Assembly: GCF_965657105.1 (NCBI RefSeq)
Contig: NZ_CBFHNB010000001.1
Span: 1 to 64,000, forward strand
Source: Puniceispirillum sp965657105
GTDB lineage: Bacteria; Pseudomonadota; Alphaproteobacteria; Puniceispirillales; Puniceispirillaceae
Length of the DNA: 64,000 bases
Reading direction: 5' to 3'
Shown: positions 37,494 through 46,540 of the stretch, one piece after another
How positions within the stretch are numbered: position 1 is the first letter of the stretch
Layout: each line of letters starts with the position of its first letter
Program-made: the position numbers and the translations under genes
Notes under the pieces: generated by a model
Database searches by the model: none
What the model was told of the DNA's origin: nothing
Seen by the model: only the letters and a program-made list of their open reading frames with translations

Positions 37494-38482
37494 TATGTCA
37501 CCACCTTGCCAAATAATCGCAATCGCGAAACACCACCATCGGGGAAAATATTCAACCGCACAATATTAACGGGACCCATATCATTAATATCAGCATCACT
37601 GAATCTATGGATATTATCAGCTGATAATGACTTTTCACCCATAAGTTCAAGCCAGTTTTCAGCCGCGTCTAGATCAACCTCACCCTCAATCAATGCGGCT
37701 TGAATGCTACATCGGTCTGGATAATTACCTTTAAAATGTGCTGTATCGACTTCAATGTCTGAAATCAGCCCCGTAGCACCAAGACGAACCACGATCCAGT
37801 CATGCCCTGGTTCACGGCGGCGACGAGTTTCCCAACCATCCCCCATTGTCTGGCCACGCCCTTCGGAAATCAGCGCATTGACGTCACCATAATGCGCATC
37901 ATTATAGCCAAGAATACAACCACCAGCGCGTAACGCTGATAACTCGACAGATGTATCGCCCTGACCTGACCAGTCACGTTGCACATCGCCAAAAAGACGC
38001 AGTCTGGCAATGCCACCATCTGGGTAGATATTCAGCCGCACGATATTCACAGGACCCACATCTCGAGCTGATAACAGGTGATGTGCATCTGGCCCTAGTT
38101 GGGTTTCGTCAATCACCGTTTTCCAATCAGCCTTGTCGATATCACCATCTACGCAATACGCAGCTTCCAACATAGCGCCTGGCGGATAATTACCTGTAAA
38201 ATGAGCTGTATTGATATCGACAAGCCGAATGGTTCCGGTTTCGCCAAGATGCAGAACGCACCAGTCATGGCCACCATGACGCCGCCGGCGTGATTCCCAT
38301 CCATCCATCCATTTGCCATGATCATCAAATTTGTCTGGCACAAAGACAGGCACTGTATCAGCTAGCATACGCGGTGCTTCGGCAAAGAAATCATCACTTA
38401 CCGAATGAATTTTAGTGCCCATCCGCGTTGATGCCAAATTAACCAGACCCATGGCTTCGGCTGGTGGAAATTCATTGTTCAT
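37493..38482 (-). CDS. alc: Allantoicase
   Basis: Hydrolyses allantoate to ureidoglycolate and urea. About 329 aa composed of two jelly-roll repeats, each ending in a matching segment (GPVNIVRLNIYPDGGIARLR and GPVNIVRLNIFPDGGVSRLR) and each with a DGWESRRRR / DGWETRRRR box. ATG at 38482 is preferred because GAGG lies 5-6 bases upstream; an in-frame ATG at 38497 precedes that site. Operonic with puuE and allA. Confidence 0.94.
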   Translation of the reverse strand: MNNEFPPAEAMGLVNLASTRMGTKIHSVSDDFFAEAPRMLADTVPVFVPDKFDDHGKWMDGWESRRRRHGGHDWCVLHLGETGTIRLVDINTAHFTGNYPPGAMLEAAYCVDGDIDKADWKTVIDETQLGPDAHHLLSARDVGPVNIVRLNIYPDGGIARLRLFGDVQRDWSGQGDTSVELSALRAGGCILGYNDAHYGDVNALISEGRGQTMGDGWETRRRREPGHDWIVVRLGATGLISDIEVDTAHFKGNYPDRCSIQAALIEGEVDLDAAENWLELMGEKSLSADNIHRFSDADINDMGPVNIVRLNIFPDGGVSRLRLFGKVVT

Positions 38483-38524
38483 TTTTACCTCTTTCATATG
38501 CGGCAGGTGCCGTAATAGTCTTAT

Positions 38525-39430
38525 TCACGAATAGGGATATGTTTTAATCCAGTGTTTGGCTATATCAAGCCGCCGTGCCATCCACACTTTTTCATGTTTT
38601 TGCACGTGATCAATGAATTTTACCAGACCTGCAAAACGTGCCGGACGGCCAATCAGGCGGCAATGCAACCCAACTGACATCATCTTTGGGCTTGTTGCGC
38701 CTTCAGCATATAATGTGTCAAACGCATCTATCAGATAGCTGGCGAATTGATCACCTGTATGAAACCCCTGTGCGGTTGCAAAGCGCATATCATTTGTATC
38801 AAGCGTATAGGGCACTATCAGTTGTGGTCGGGTGGTGTGCTTACTCCAGAATGGCACATCATCCGAATAATCATCAGCGTCATAAACAAAGCCACCTTCT
38901 TTTGCCACCAGATCACGCGTATGCGCACTGGTGCGGCCTGTGTACCAGCCCAGTGGTCGCGCACCACAAATGTCGGTATGGATTGCAATCGCCTTTTCCA
39001 TATGCGCATGTTCTTCATCCACGCTCATGCCATGATAATTGATCCAGCGATAGCCATGTGAGGCAATTTCATGCCCATCTTTCAAGGCTTGTTCAATCAC
39101 CTGTGGATGTCTTTGCATCGCCATGGCAACAGCAAAAAGCGTAATTGGAATTTTACGAGCTCTGAACAGATCAAGAATACGCCATACGCCAGCCCGCGAG
39201 CCATATTCATAAATCGATTCCATCGACATGTGACGCGCATTGTGAAACGGTTCGGCACCAATGATTTCGGATAAAAACATTTCTGATGCTGAATCACCAT
39301 GCAGAATAGAATTTTCGCCGCCTTCTTCGTAATTCAGCACAAACTGAACCGCAATGCGCGCGCCATCCGGCCATTGTGCATGTGGGGGTTGGCCATTATA
39401 ACCAATCAGATCACGCGGGTAATCGCCCAT
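38525..39430 (-). CDS. puuE: Allantoinase, polysaccharide-deacetylase type
   Basis: Opens the allantoin ring to allantoate. 301 aa, cofactor-independent PuuE family related to NodB deacetylases rather than amidohydrolase-type allantoinase. Seen: PRDLIGYNGQPPHAQWPDGA, VQFVLNYEEGGENSILHGD, GSRAGVWRILDLF and GHEIASHGYRW. The start overlaps the puuD stop by one base (TAATG). Confidence 0.94.
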   Translation of the reverse strand: MGDYPRDLIGYNGQPPHAQWPDGARIAVQFVLNYEEGGENSILHGDSASEMFLSEIIGAEPFHNARHMSMESIYEYGSRAGVWRILDLFRARKIPITLFAVAMAMQRHPQVIEQALKDGHEIASHGYRWINYHGMSVDEEHAHMEKAIAIHTDICGARPLGWYTGRTSAHTRDLVAKEGGFVYDADDYSDDVPFWSKHTTRPQLIVPYTLDTNDMRFATAQGFHTGDQFASYLIDAFDTLYAEGATSPKMMSVGLHCRLIGRPARFAGLVKFIDHVQKHEKVWMARRLDIAKHWIKTYPYS

Positions 39431-40647
39431 TAACTGCCCTCAATCTCGCCAGCGCGCATGGCCGCCCGCCACGCGGCCAGCAAGGCACGTTCTTCGTCTT
39501 CAACCCATATCACATTCCCTGGCGGCATCGCATGAGATTGCGCCGACTGCCAGAAAATTTCATCAACCAGCGCCATAACTTGGGTTTCATTTTCAAGCAG
39601 GATGCCCTTAGGCGCAAACGCCATACCATCCCATTGCGGCACCTCGGCATGACAAACACTGCAGCGCTCAATAACAAGCTCGACAGCATGGGCATGCAAC
39701 TCTGCTCCGCGCCCATAGCTAGCCTCGTCATAGCTGGCCTGCGGTGCACCGGCATAGGATAGAAACATCGCCAACACAGTCAGAACAGCAGCCACAAACC
39801 ATGTCCAATTTGGAGCTGGTAGTCCTTTATGCTTGGTGTTGTAGTAATGCCGGATCACACAACCTATAACCAGAACAAGCGCCAGAATAATCCAGCTATA
39901 GGCGGTCGCGAATACCATTGGATAATGGCCACCAAGCATGACAAAAATCACTGGTAAGGTCAGATAATTATTATGCAATGAGCGCTGTTTACCCCGAATG
40001 CCGTATGCTGGATCGGGCGAATCACCTGCTTTGAGCGCTGCCACTACCTTGGTTTGCCCCGGAATAATCACCATCAGCACATTGGCAACCATCATCGTGC
40101 CGATCGTAACACCCATTTGCATGAAGGCACCACGCGCTGAAAAAATTTGGGTGTAACCATAGGCAAGCAGCACGAGAAACACAAACCCCGCCACAGCCAG
40201 CATCGTATCATCACGCCCAAGCGGACTTCGACACAAGCCGTCATACACCACCCAACCAAGAATAATACCAGCAAGACTTATGGCCACGGCCTGCCATTCA
40301 GTAATATCAAGAATCTCAAGATCGATCATATACAGGCTTGCCGCACCATAATAAACCAGCGCCATCAGTGCCATGCCCGAAATCCATGTCCCATAGGCTT
40401 CCCATTTGAACCATGTCAGTTCTTCCGGCATCCGCTTTGGTGCAACCAGATATTTGACCATGTTATAGAAACCGCCCCCATGAACCTGCCATGCCTGCCC
40501 ATGCGCTTCATCTGGCAGCTGTTTGCCAGGCTTCAGGCTTAAATCAAGCGCAATAAAATAGAAAGACGACCCGATCCAGGCAATGCCAGCAATAACATGC
40601 ACCCAGCGAATTAGCATTTCTGACCATATCCAAAGATAATCAATCAT
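39430..40647 (-). CDS. puuD: Membrane urate oxidase with C-terminal cytochrome c domain
   Basis: PuuD-type urate hydroxylase, oxidising urate to 5-hydroxyisourate and passing electrons to the respiratory chain, replacing soluble uricase. About 405 aa. The N-terminus has seven or eight transmembrane helices beginning WSEMLIRWVHVIAGIAWIGS; the C-terminal domain carries a single heme-c site CSVCH near residue 345. ATG at 40647 has GGAG upstream; the frame is open 13 codons further. Confidence 0.93.
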   Translation of the reverse strand: MIDYLWIWSEMLIRWVHVIAGIAWIGSSFYFIALDLSLKPGKQLPDEAHGQAWQVHGGGFYNMVKYLVAPKRMPEELTWFKWEAYGTWISGMALMALVYYGAASLYMIDLEILDITEWQAVAISLAGIILGWVVYDGLCRSPLGRDDTMLAVAGFVFLVLLAYGYTQIFSARGAFMQMGVTIGTMMVANVLMVIIPGQTKVVAALKAGDSPDPAYGIRGKQRSLHNNYLTLPVIFVMLGGHYPMVFATAYSWIILALVLVIGCVIRHYYNTKHKGLPAPNWTWFVAAVLTVLAMFLSYAGAPQASYDEASYGRGAELHAHAVELVIERCSVCHAEVPQWDGMAFAPKGILLENETQVMALVDEIFWQSAQSHAMPPGNVIWVEDEERALLAAWRAAMRAGEIEGS

Positions 40648-40726
40648 GAGGCAATCTCCATTTCTTTCAGCAAATATATACCCCATAAGAAGCGATGATC
40701 ATATGTGATGTTAAAATAATGTGCGA

Positions 40727-41731
40727 TCATGAAAACGCCCCTTCACAATCAAGCTCCTGTTGCCAGATGGCAAGTTGCGCCGCAATCGATATGGCAACGC
40801 GTATAGGTTGCTTTCCAGTAATAAGCCCAACACCGATTGGACAAGTCAAGCGCATTAATGCTTCATCACTAATGCCTGCCTTGCTTAGCCGGCTTCGGAA
40901 ACGGGCGTTTTTGGTCTTTGAGCCGATCAGGCCAAGCCTAGCAAAACCTTGGCCTGCCAGAACAGTATGGCAGATGGCCTGATCAAGCGCATGCGAATGT
41001 GTAATAACCAGATGAAAAGCATCTGTTGGCGCGTGTGCCGCAATCAATGTTGGGTCACGTGCTGTCACTTCGGAAACCCATTCAGGAATGACTGGCGGAA
41101 ATCTGTCTGGTGCAATATCGACCCAATAGACATCAAAACCCAACCCCTCAATGATCGGTATTAGCGCCCTTCCAACATGTCCGGCACCATAGATGAATAA
41201 TGGCCTTTGATAAGATTTTTGCGGCAATATAAAGCCCGTTTTATCAGCCGTTATTGATGCACCATATCCAATGAGGTCACGATCTGCCAGCACAAGCGGC
41301 TGGCCTGCTTTTAATGGATGTAAAACGGGCTGTTCACTATCTACCAGCTTTTCTAAAACTGGCAGATCAGCCTTGGTAAGAGCTTCGAGCAATACCCGGA
41401 CATGCCCCCCGCAACATTGTCCCATATCGGAGCCAAGGGCGATATCCATAACATGGCGATACCAATCAACGGGATTGGCCTGTATCGAGGTGATATCACT
41501 ACGTGCTTGATGCATCACTTCAAATTCCAGCGCGCCACCGCCAATCGTATCCCATATCGTATCGGCCTTAATCAGCATATTGGCACCCACGGCGCGCGGT
41601 GCTGACCCGCGCACTTGAATAACACTCGCATGGATAACAATGTCTGTGTCTTGCAACAGCGTAATCGCCATAGTGAGCCAGCCAGCATTCCCCTGATTAA
41701 CGGTTTGCCTATTGTCAGAAGACTCAGACAC
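40727..41731 (-). CDS. xdhC: Xanthine dehydrogenase accessory protein
   Basis: Chaperone that inserts the sulfurated molybdenum cofactor into XdhB. About 334 aa. Seen: VRGSAPRAVGANMLI, QCCGGHVRVLLEAL (Cys-rich cofactor site) and the Rossmann-type GAGHVGRALIPII, then GLIGSKTKNARF. GTG at 41731 is chosen: GGGAGG lies 5 bases upstream, and it overlaps the xdhB stop by 8 bp. A TTG at 41749 would be earlier but lies before that site. Confidence 0.9.
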   Translation of the reverse strand: MSESSDNRQTVNQGNAGWLTMAITLLQDTDIVIHASVIQVRGSAPRAVGANMLIKADTIWDTIGGGALEFEVMHQARSDITSIQANPVDWYRHVMDIALGSDMGQCCGGHVRVLLEALTKADLPVLEKLVDSEQPVLHPLKAGQPLVLADRDLIGYGASITADKTGFILPQKSYQRPLFIYGAGHVGRALIPIIEGLGFDVYWVDIAPDRFPPVIPEWVSEVTARDPTLIAAHAPTDAFHLVITHSHALDQAICHTVLAGQGFARLGLIGSKTKNARFRSRLSKAGISDEALMRLTCPIGVGLITGKQPIRVAISIAAQLAIWQQELDCEGAFS

Positions 41732-44054
41732 AAGGCCCTCCCAACGCAATTGACCGCATTAACAAGCGTTCACAAGTCGCGGGCGCATCAAGCATAGGAT
41801 ATTCACCACTTTCGCCTACCGATTGAAGCGCATGTGATAAGGCCATCAACACGCTGATCCCCAACATTAATGGCGGTTCACCAACAGCTTTTGATTTATG
41901 GATTGTGGCTTCACTATTTTCCCCCTCGGCAAATAGGGCAACACGAAAATCAACAGGCCGATCCGAACAGGCAGGTATTTTATATGTCGAAGGCGCATGC
42001 GTCATCAAACGCCCGTGTTTGTTCCAGACCAGTTCTTCGGTTGTCAGCCAACCTGCCCCCTGCACAAAGCCCCCTTCGATCTGGCCAATATCAAGTGCCG
42101 GGTTTAATGATTTACCGACATCATGCAGTATATCAGTGCGTAAAATCCGGTTCTCACCTGTCAAGAGGTCAATAACGACCTCGCTACAGGCGGCGCCATA
42201 GGCAAAATAATAGAAAGGTCGTCCGGTAAGTGTTTGCTTGTCCCAATGCACTTTTGGTGTTGCATAAAAACCTGTTGAAGAAAGCGATATCCGCCCCATA
42301 TAGCAACGATGCGCCGCCTCGGCAAAGCTGTAATATTGATCACCAACCAACACCTTGCCATCACTAAAATGAACATCTTTCGGATCGATCTGCGATTGCT
42401 CGGCCAAAAAATCCTGCATCCGCGTTTTGATCGCATGTGCGGCGCGCATCGCTGCCATGCCGTTAAGATCACTTCCAGATGATGCTGCCGTTGCTGATGT
42501 GTTTGGCACTTTGCCTGTCGTTGTGGCTGTGATTTTTACGGTTTCAAGCGGAACCGAAAACGCATGGGCAACGATCTGGGCAACCTTTGTGTAAAGCCCT
42601 TGTCCCATTTCAGTGCCGCCATGATTGAGATGCACCGAACCGTCATTATACACATGCACTAACGCCCCTGCCTGATTCAAAAAACTACTGTTAAAAGAGA
42701 TACCGAATTTAACGGGCGTTAGAGCAATGCCTCGCTTTACATAGCGATTAGTTTTGTTGAACAGTTCAACCGCTTTGCGACGCTTTACATAATCGCTGGT
42801 CTTTACCAACGTGCTGACGATATCCTGAATAACGCAATCTTCAACTGGCTGCCCATAGGGGGTGACACCATGATCTGATATATCTTTATGCGGGTAGAAA
42901 TTCCGCTGGCGTACAATAAGCGGATCAAGCGCCAGATGATGCGCAACAGCATCGATAACACGTTCAATACCCACCATGCCTTGCGGCCCTCCAAATCCCC
43001 TGAAGGCCGTATTTGACTGGGTATTGGTGCGGCACCGATGTGATATGATACGCATATTTTTGATATGATAAGCATTGTCAGCATGGCACATGGCGCGCGC
43101 CGCAATAGACTCTGACAAATCCCATGACATGCCACAGCGTAATGCCTGCTCAAAAACAACCCCACTTATCTTGCCATCATCATCAAAACCGACACTGTAA
43201 TCAATGCGGACATCATGCCGTTTACCAGTCAGCATAAAATCATCATCACGATCATAAATAGTTTTGGCTGGCCGACCTGTTAATTTGGCCGCTATCGCCG
43301 CCGTAATGGCAGGCAGATTGCCCTGGCTTTCTTTGCCGCCAAAAGCCCCACCCATACGCCGCGTTTCAACCGTAATGGCGTGGTTAGCCACCCCCAGCGA
43401 AGTGGCCACTTTATGCTGGATTTCGCTTGGATGCTGGGTGGAACAGTAAAGCGTCATGTCACCATCTTCACCTGGCACCGCCAAGGCTGCCTGACCTTCA
43501 AGATAGAAATGTTCTTGCCCACCAATGACGATGCGTCCGTCAAGATGGTGCGGCGCGGCGGCAATGGCACCATCGGCATCACCTGTCGAGATGGTCGCCG
43601 CAGGCCCTAAAAAAGCGCCTTCCTGCATCGCTTGATCAATCGTCAAAATGGCTGGTAAAATATCGTAGTCAATATTGGCAAGACCTATGGCGGCACGCGC
43701 TGAAGCCATATCAACCGCAGCTACAGCAAACACAGATTGACCAACATAGGACACCGTATCATCAGCAAAAATCGGGTCATCACCAGCAACCGGACTACAG
43801 TCATTTATGCCAGGTACATTTTGTGCCGACATTACAGCAACAATCCCCTCGGCACTGGCAACAGCCGAAAGATCCATACTGATAATTCGCGCATGCGCAT
43901 GCGGACTTTGAGCAATAAGAACCTGCAAGGTATTCTGCGGCACAGGCAGATCGTCCGTATAATGAGCACGTCCTGAAACATGCTTATGCGCACTGTCATG
44001 ACGTACAGGCTTGTGCAGTGCCGTTTGTGGCAATGTTGTATCGAACCTTGTCAT
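41724..44054 (-). CDS. xdhB: Xanthine dehydrogenase, molybdopterin-binding subunit
   Basis: Catalytic subunit, 776 aa, oxidising hypoxanthine/xanthine to urate. Family motifs: GGQEHFYLEGQ, GGAFGGKESQGN, FRGFGGPQG, the GTEMGQG loop and the active-site glutamate in KAVGEPPLM. It follows xdhA immediately (stop 44055, start 44054). Confidence 0.96.
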   Translation of the reverse strand: MTRFDTTLPQTALHKPVRHDSAHKHVSGRAHYTDDLPVPQNTLQVLIAQSPHAHARIISMDLSAVASAEGIVAVMSAQNVPGINDCSPVAGDDPIFADDTVSYVGQSVFAVAAVDMASARAAIGLANIDYDILPAILTIDQAMQEGAFLGPAATISTGDADGAIAAAPHHLDGRIVIGGQEHFYLEGQAALAVPGEDGDMTLYCSTQHPSEIQHKVATSLGVANHAITVETRRMGGAFGGKESQGNLPAITAAIAAKLTGRPAKTIYDRDDDFMLTGKRHDVRIDYSVGFDDDGKISGVVFEQALRCGMSWDLSESIAARAMCHADNAYHIKNMRIISHRCRTNTQSNTAFRGFGGPQGMVGIERVIDAVAHHLALDPLIVRQRNFYPHKDISDHGVTPYGQPVEDCVIQDIVSTLVKTSDYVKRRKAVELFNKTNRYVKRGIALTPVKFGISFNSSFLNQAGALVHVYNDGSVHLNHGGTEMGQGLYTKVAQIVAHAFSVPLETVKITATTTGKVPNTSATAASSGSDLNGMAAMRAAHAIKTRMQDFLAEQSQIDPKDVHFSDGKVLVGDQYYSFAEAAHRCYMGRISLSSTGFYATPKVHWDKQTLTGRPFYYFAYGAACSEVVIDLLTGENRILRTDILHDVGKSLNPALDIGQIEGGFVQGAGWLTTEELVWNKHGRLMTHAPSTYKIPACSDRPVDFRVALFAEGENSEATIHKSKAVGEPPLMLGISVLMALSHALQSVGESGEYPMLDAPATCERLLMRSIALGGPCV

Positions 44055-45524
44055 CTAATCGGCTAACAGCGCCGAAACACCGCCCCCTGCAAGTTCGACA
44101 TGCGACTGTCCGGTGATTTCAAGGCCATATTTCAGCACCAGATTTCGCGCCGCCTGCATGCGATAATCTGCACTGCCCCGCATATCACTAAGAGGCGTAA
44201 AATCATCACCTAGCAAGGATGCAGCGGCGATAAAGCTGGCTTCATTAAATGAGCCACCAATTAATATCTGTTCTGCCGCGCTGGCACGCATCGGTGTCCC
44301 AGCCATACCACCAAACGCAATAACCGCATCAATGATCATACCGTTCTTTACAGTGACATTTGCCGCCATCATCACGGCTGAAATATCTTGGTCAAACCGT
44401 TTAGATAGCTTGTAACAGCGCAGATATGGTGCTTTTACCTTTGGCACTAAAATAGCCGCAACAAATTCATCTGATTTTCGGTCCTGCGCGCCATAGCTGA
44501 CAAAGAAATTTTCAAGCTTCATAACGCGCGTCTTGGAACCTTGTCGAAGCTCGATCTGGCTCCCAAGAGCTATGAGCAATGGGGGCAAATCGCCAATAGG
44601 CGACCCGTTCGCAATGTTGCCGCAAACCGTACCTGAACTGCGCACCTGCAAAGACCCAAATCGGCGTAATAATGTCGAAACAGCTGGCCATCTTTTGCCG
44701 AGTATTTCCATCGCTGTCTGATGCGTTACAGCAGGCCGTATAATCAGATTGGCTTTATCATCCTCAATCTTATCAAACCCCTCTACACGGCCAGTCCATA
44801 GCATACGCGATAATTGGCGTTGCTGTTTGGTTACCCATAACCCTATGTCAGTCGCGCCGGAAACGATTGTTGCGGCCAAATCTTCGGCATAAATAGTAGC
44901 AAAATCCGCTTGCTTATATGGCGCAGTAAACGCTTTTTTGCCATCTGAAATTTCAACCACTTCGTCATGCTGGATATCTAGTAACAGAGCTTTTTCAGCC
45001 TTTTGGCGCTTGCTTTCCCATGTTGATTTCGCCATGCCTGCCAATGACAGACCTGCATCCACAATCGGTCGATAGCCAGTACACCGACATAAATTTCCAG
45101 CCAGCGTGTCATCAATTTGATTGGCCGCAAGTCCATCCTGATTACACCAGGCCGCATATAGCGACATAACAAAGCCGGGGGTGCAAAAGCCGCATTGGGA
45201 TCCGTGAAAATCAACCATGGCCTGCTGACAAGGATGCAATTCACCATCCGGGCCACTGATACCTTCCACCGTCGTCACCGCGCTACCTTCAAGCATCCCC
45301 ATAAACAGAATACAGGCATTCACGGGTCGCCATATCAGACGACCTTTGCCATCAGTACGCGCAACGACAACTGTGCAGGCACCACAATCACCTTCGGCGC
45401 AGCCTTCTTTGGATCCTGTGAGCCCTCGTTCACGCCGCAACCATGTCAGCAGCGTCATATCACCAGCAATGCCAGCAACTGTCTGTATTTCACCATTCAG
45501 AACAAAGGTTAGATAGGTTCGCAC
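44055..45524 (-). CDS. xdhA: Xanthine dehydrogenase, FeS/FAD subunit
   Basis: About 489 aa. Two [2Fe-2S] sites at the N-terminus (GCAEGDCGACTVVV, then QCGFCTPGFVM and LCRCTGYRPI), followed by a FAD domain (VSGATDIGLWV, SGTVCGNIANGSPIGDLPP). Electrons from XdhB pass to NAD. GTG at 45524 is preferred because GGAGA lies 6 bases upstream; the frame is open to 45605 but that part overlaps uraH. Confidence 0.94.
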   Translation of the reverse strand: MRTYLTFVLNGEIQTVAGIAGDMTLLTWLRRERGLTGSKEGCAEGDCGACTVVVARTDGKGRLIWRPVNACILFMGMLEGSAVTTVEGISGPDGELHPCQQAMVDFHGSQCGFCTPGFVMSLYAAWCNQDGLAANQIDDTLAGNLCRCTGYRPIVDAGLSLAGMAKSTWESKRQKAEKALLLDIQHDEVVEISDGKKAFTAPYKQADFATIYAEDLAATIVSGATDIGLWVTKQQRQLSRMLWTGRVEGFDKIEDDKANLIIRPAVTHQTAMEILGKRWPAVSTLLRRFGSLQVRSSGTVCGNIANGSPIGDLPPLLIALGSQIELRQGSKTRVMKLENFFVSYGAQDRKSDEFVAAILVPKVKAPYLRCYKLSKRFDQDISAVMMAANVTVKNGMIIDAVIAFGGMAGTPMRASAAEQILIGGSFNEASFIAAASLLGDDFTPLSDMRGSADYRMQAARNLVLKYGLEITGQSHVELAGGGVSALLAD

Positions 45525-45534
45525 GCCATCTCCA

Positions 45535-45888
45535 TTAGCTACCACGATAAGTCGAATAACCGTAAGCCGATAATAATAACGGGACATGATAATGCTGATC
45601 ATCACGATCTATGCCAAAGGCAATGACAATATCATCCAAAAACGGAAATTCCGGCAAATCATCCCCCATCTCACGCAAATAGGATGCCGCATGAAAAACC
45701 AGCGCATACCGGCCACGCGCTAGCGCATCACCCTCAAGCAGGGGGGCATCACATCGGCCATCAGCATTTGTTACGACTGTTTTCAAAACCGTCTGCGTAT
45801 CGCCTTTTATGCGGATAAGGTCAATTTCAAGGTGTGCCGCGGGTTTACCACGTGCAGTATCTAGGACATGGGTAGTCAATCGACCCAT
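45535..45888 (-). CDS. uraH: 5-hydroxyisourate hydrolase
   Basis: Transthyretin-like HIU hydrolase, 117 aa, acting on the PuuD product. Catalytic residues: His7 in TTHVLD, Arg in NADGRCDAP, and the C-terminal HYHVPLLLSAYGYSTYRGS with the YRGS ending that marks the enzyme. First gene of the minus-strand operon uraH-xdhABC-puuD-puuE-alc-allA. Confidence 0.95.
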   Translation of the reverse strand: MGRLTTHVLDTARGKPAAHLEIDLIRIKGDTQTVLKTVVTNADGRCDAPLLEGDALARGRYALVFHAASYLREMGDDLPEFPFLDDIVIAFGIDRDDQHYHVPLLLSAYGYSTYRGS

Positions 45889-46013
45889 TGTAATCTCCTG
45901 ACAATTAGTGATGATTGCTAAAAATTAGAATGACAATTTTTCATTGATTTAGCAAACTAATCTACACAAATGATGCCGACCCAAATGCGACCACATGAAA
46001 GGCTTATGAACTG
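45889..46013. promoter_or_regulatory. Divergent uraH/uraD promoter region with nested inverted repeats
   Basis: 125 bp between the divergent purine operons. An 8-bp inverted repeat TTGCTAAA (45915-45922) / TTTAGCAA (45948-45955) is flanked by ATTAGT (45904-45909) and ACTAAT (45956-45961). Inside is a second dyad AAAAATT (45920-45926) / AATTTTT (45935-45941). The symmetry suggests binding by a dimeric regulator; none is encoded next to it. Confidence 0.55.
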
Positions 46014-46526
46014 ATGAATAAACTTGCCTTGCACGAAATGCCAGAAGACCAATTGCTAGCATGCCTTGGCGGCATTTACGAACATTCAATATGGGTTGCC
46101 AAAGCTTTGCTAGATGGCGGCATCAGCAAAGCAGACAACGATCCCAACCTACTGGCACACCGTATGAAAGTCATTGTTGATGCAGCCAGTGACGAGGCAA
46201 AATTAACATTGCTACGCGCGCATCCCGAACTGGCTGGCAAGCTGGCTATTGCTGGTAATCTTACAGCCGAATCAACCGCTGAACAGGCCAGTGCTGGCCT
46301 TGATAAATGTTCGCAAGCAGAATTCGAACAATTCCAGAATCTCAACGCCGATTACACCGCTAAATTCGGACATCCTTTCATCATCGCCGTGCGCGGCCTG
46401 TCACGTGCCGATATTCTGGCCGCCTTTCATCAACGTATCAACAATGACCTAGCCACCGAATTTAACTCCGCCCTTAATGAAGTTCATAAAATTGCGCGCC
46501 TTCGGCTTTTTGAGTTGGCCGCCTGA
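46014..46526 (+). CDS. uraD: OHCU decarboxylase
   Basis: Decarboxylates 2-oxo-4-hydroxy-4-carboxy-5-ureidoimidazoline to S-allantoin. 170 aa. Catalytic HPELAGK motif, the SAGLD region, and FGHPFIIAVRG are all present. Divergent from uraH; the flavoprotein gene follows after 14 bp. Confidence 0.95.
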   Translation: MNKLALHEMPEDQLLACLGGIYEHSIWVAKALLDGGISKADNDPNLLAHRMKVIVDAASDEAKLTLLRAHPELAGKLAIAGNLTAESTAEQASAGLDKCSQAEFEQFQNLNADYTAKFGHPFIIAVRGLSRADILAAFHQRINNDLATEFNSALNEVHKIARLRLFELAA

Positions 46527-46540
46527 CTGGATAGATTGAC

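Noticed and set aside
41724..44054. XdhB as the large subunit of the CoxS/CoxM pair
   Set aside because: XdhB is contiguous with xdhA and xdhC in the purine operon, which already supplies its partner.
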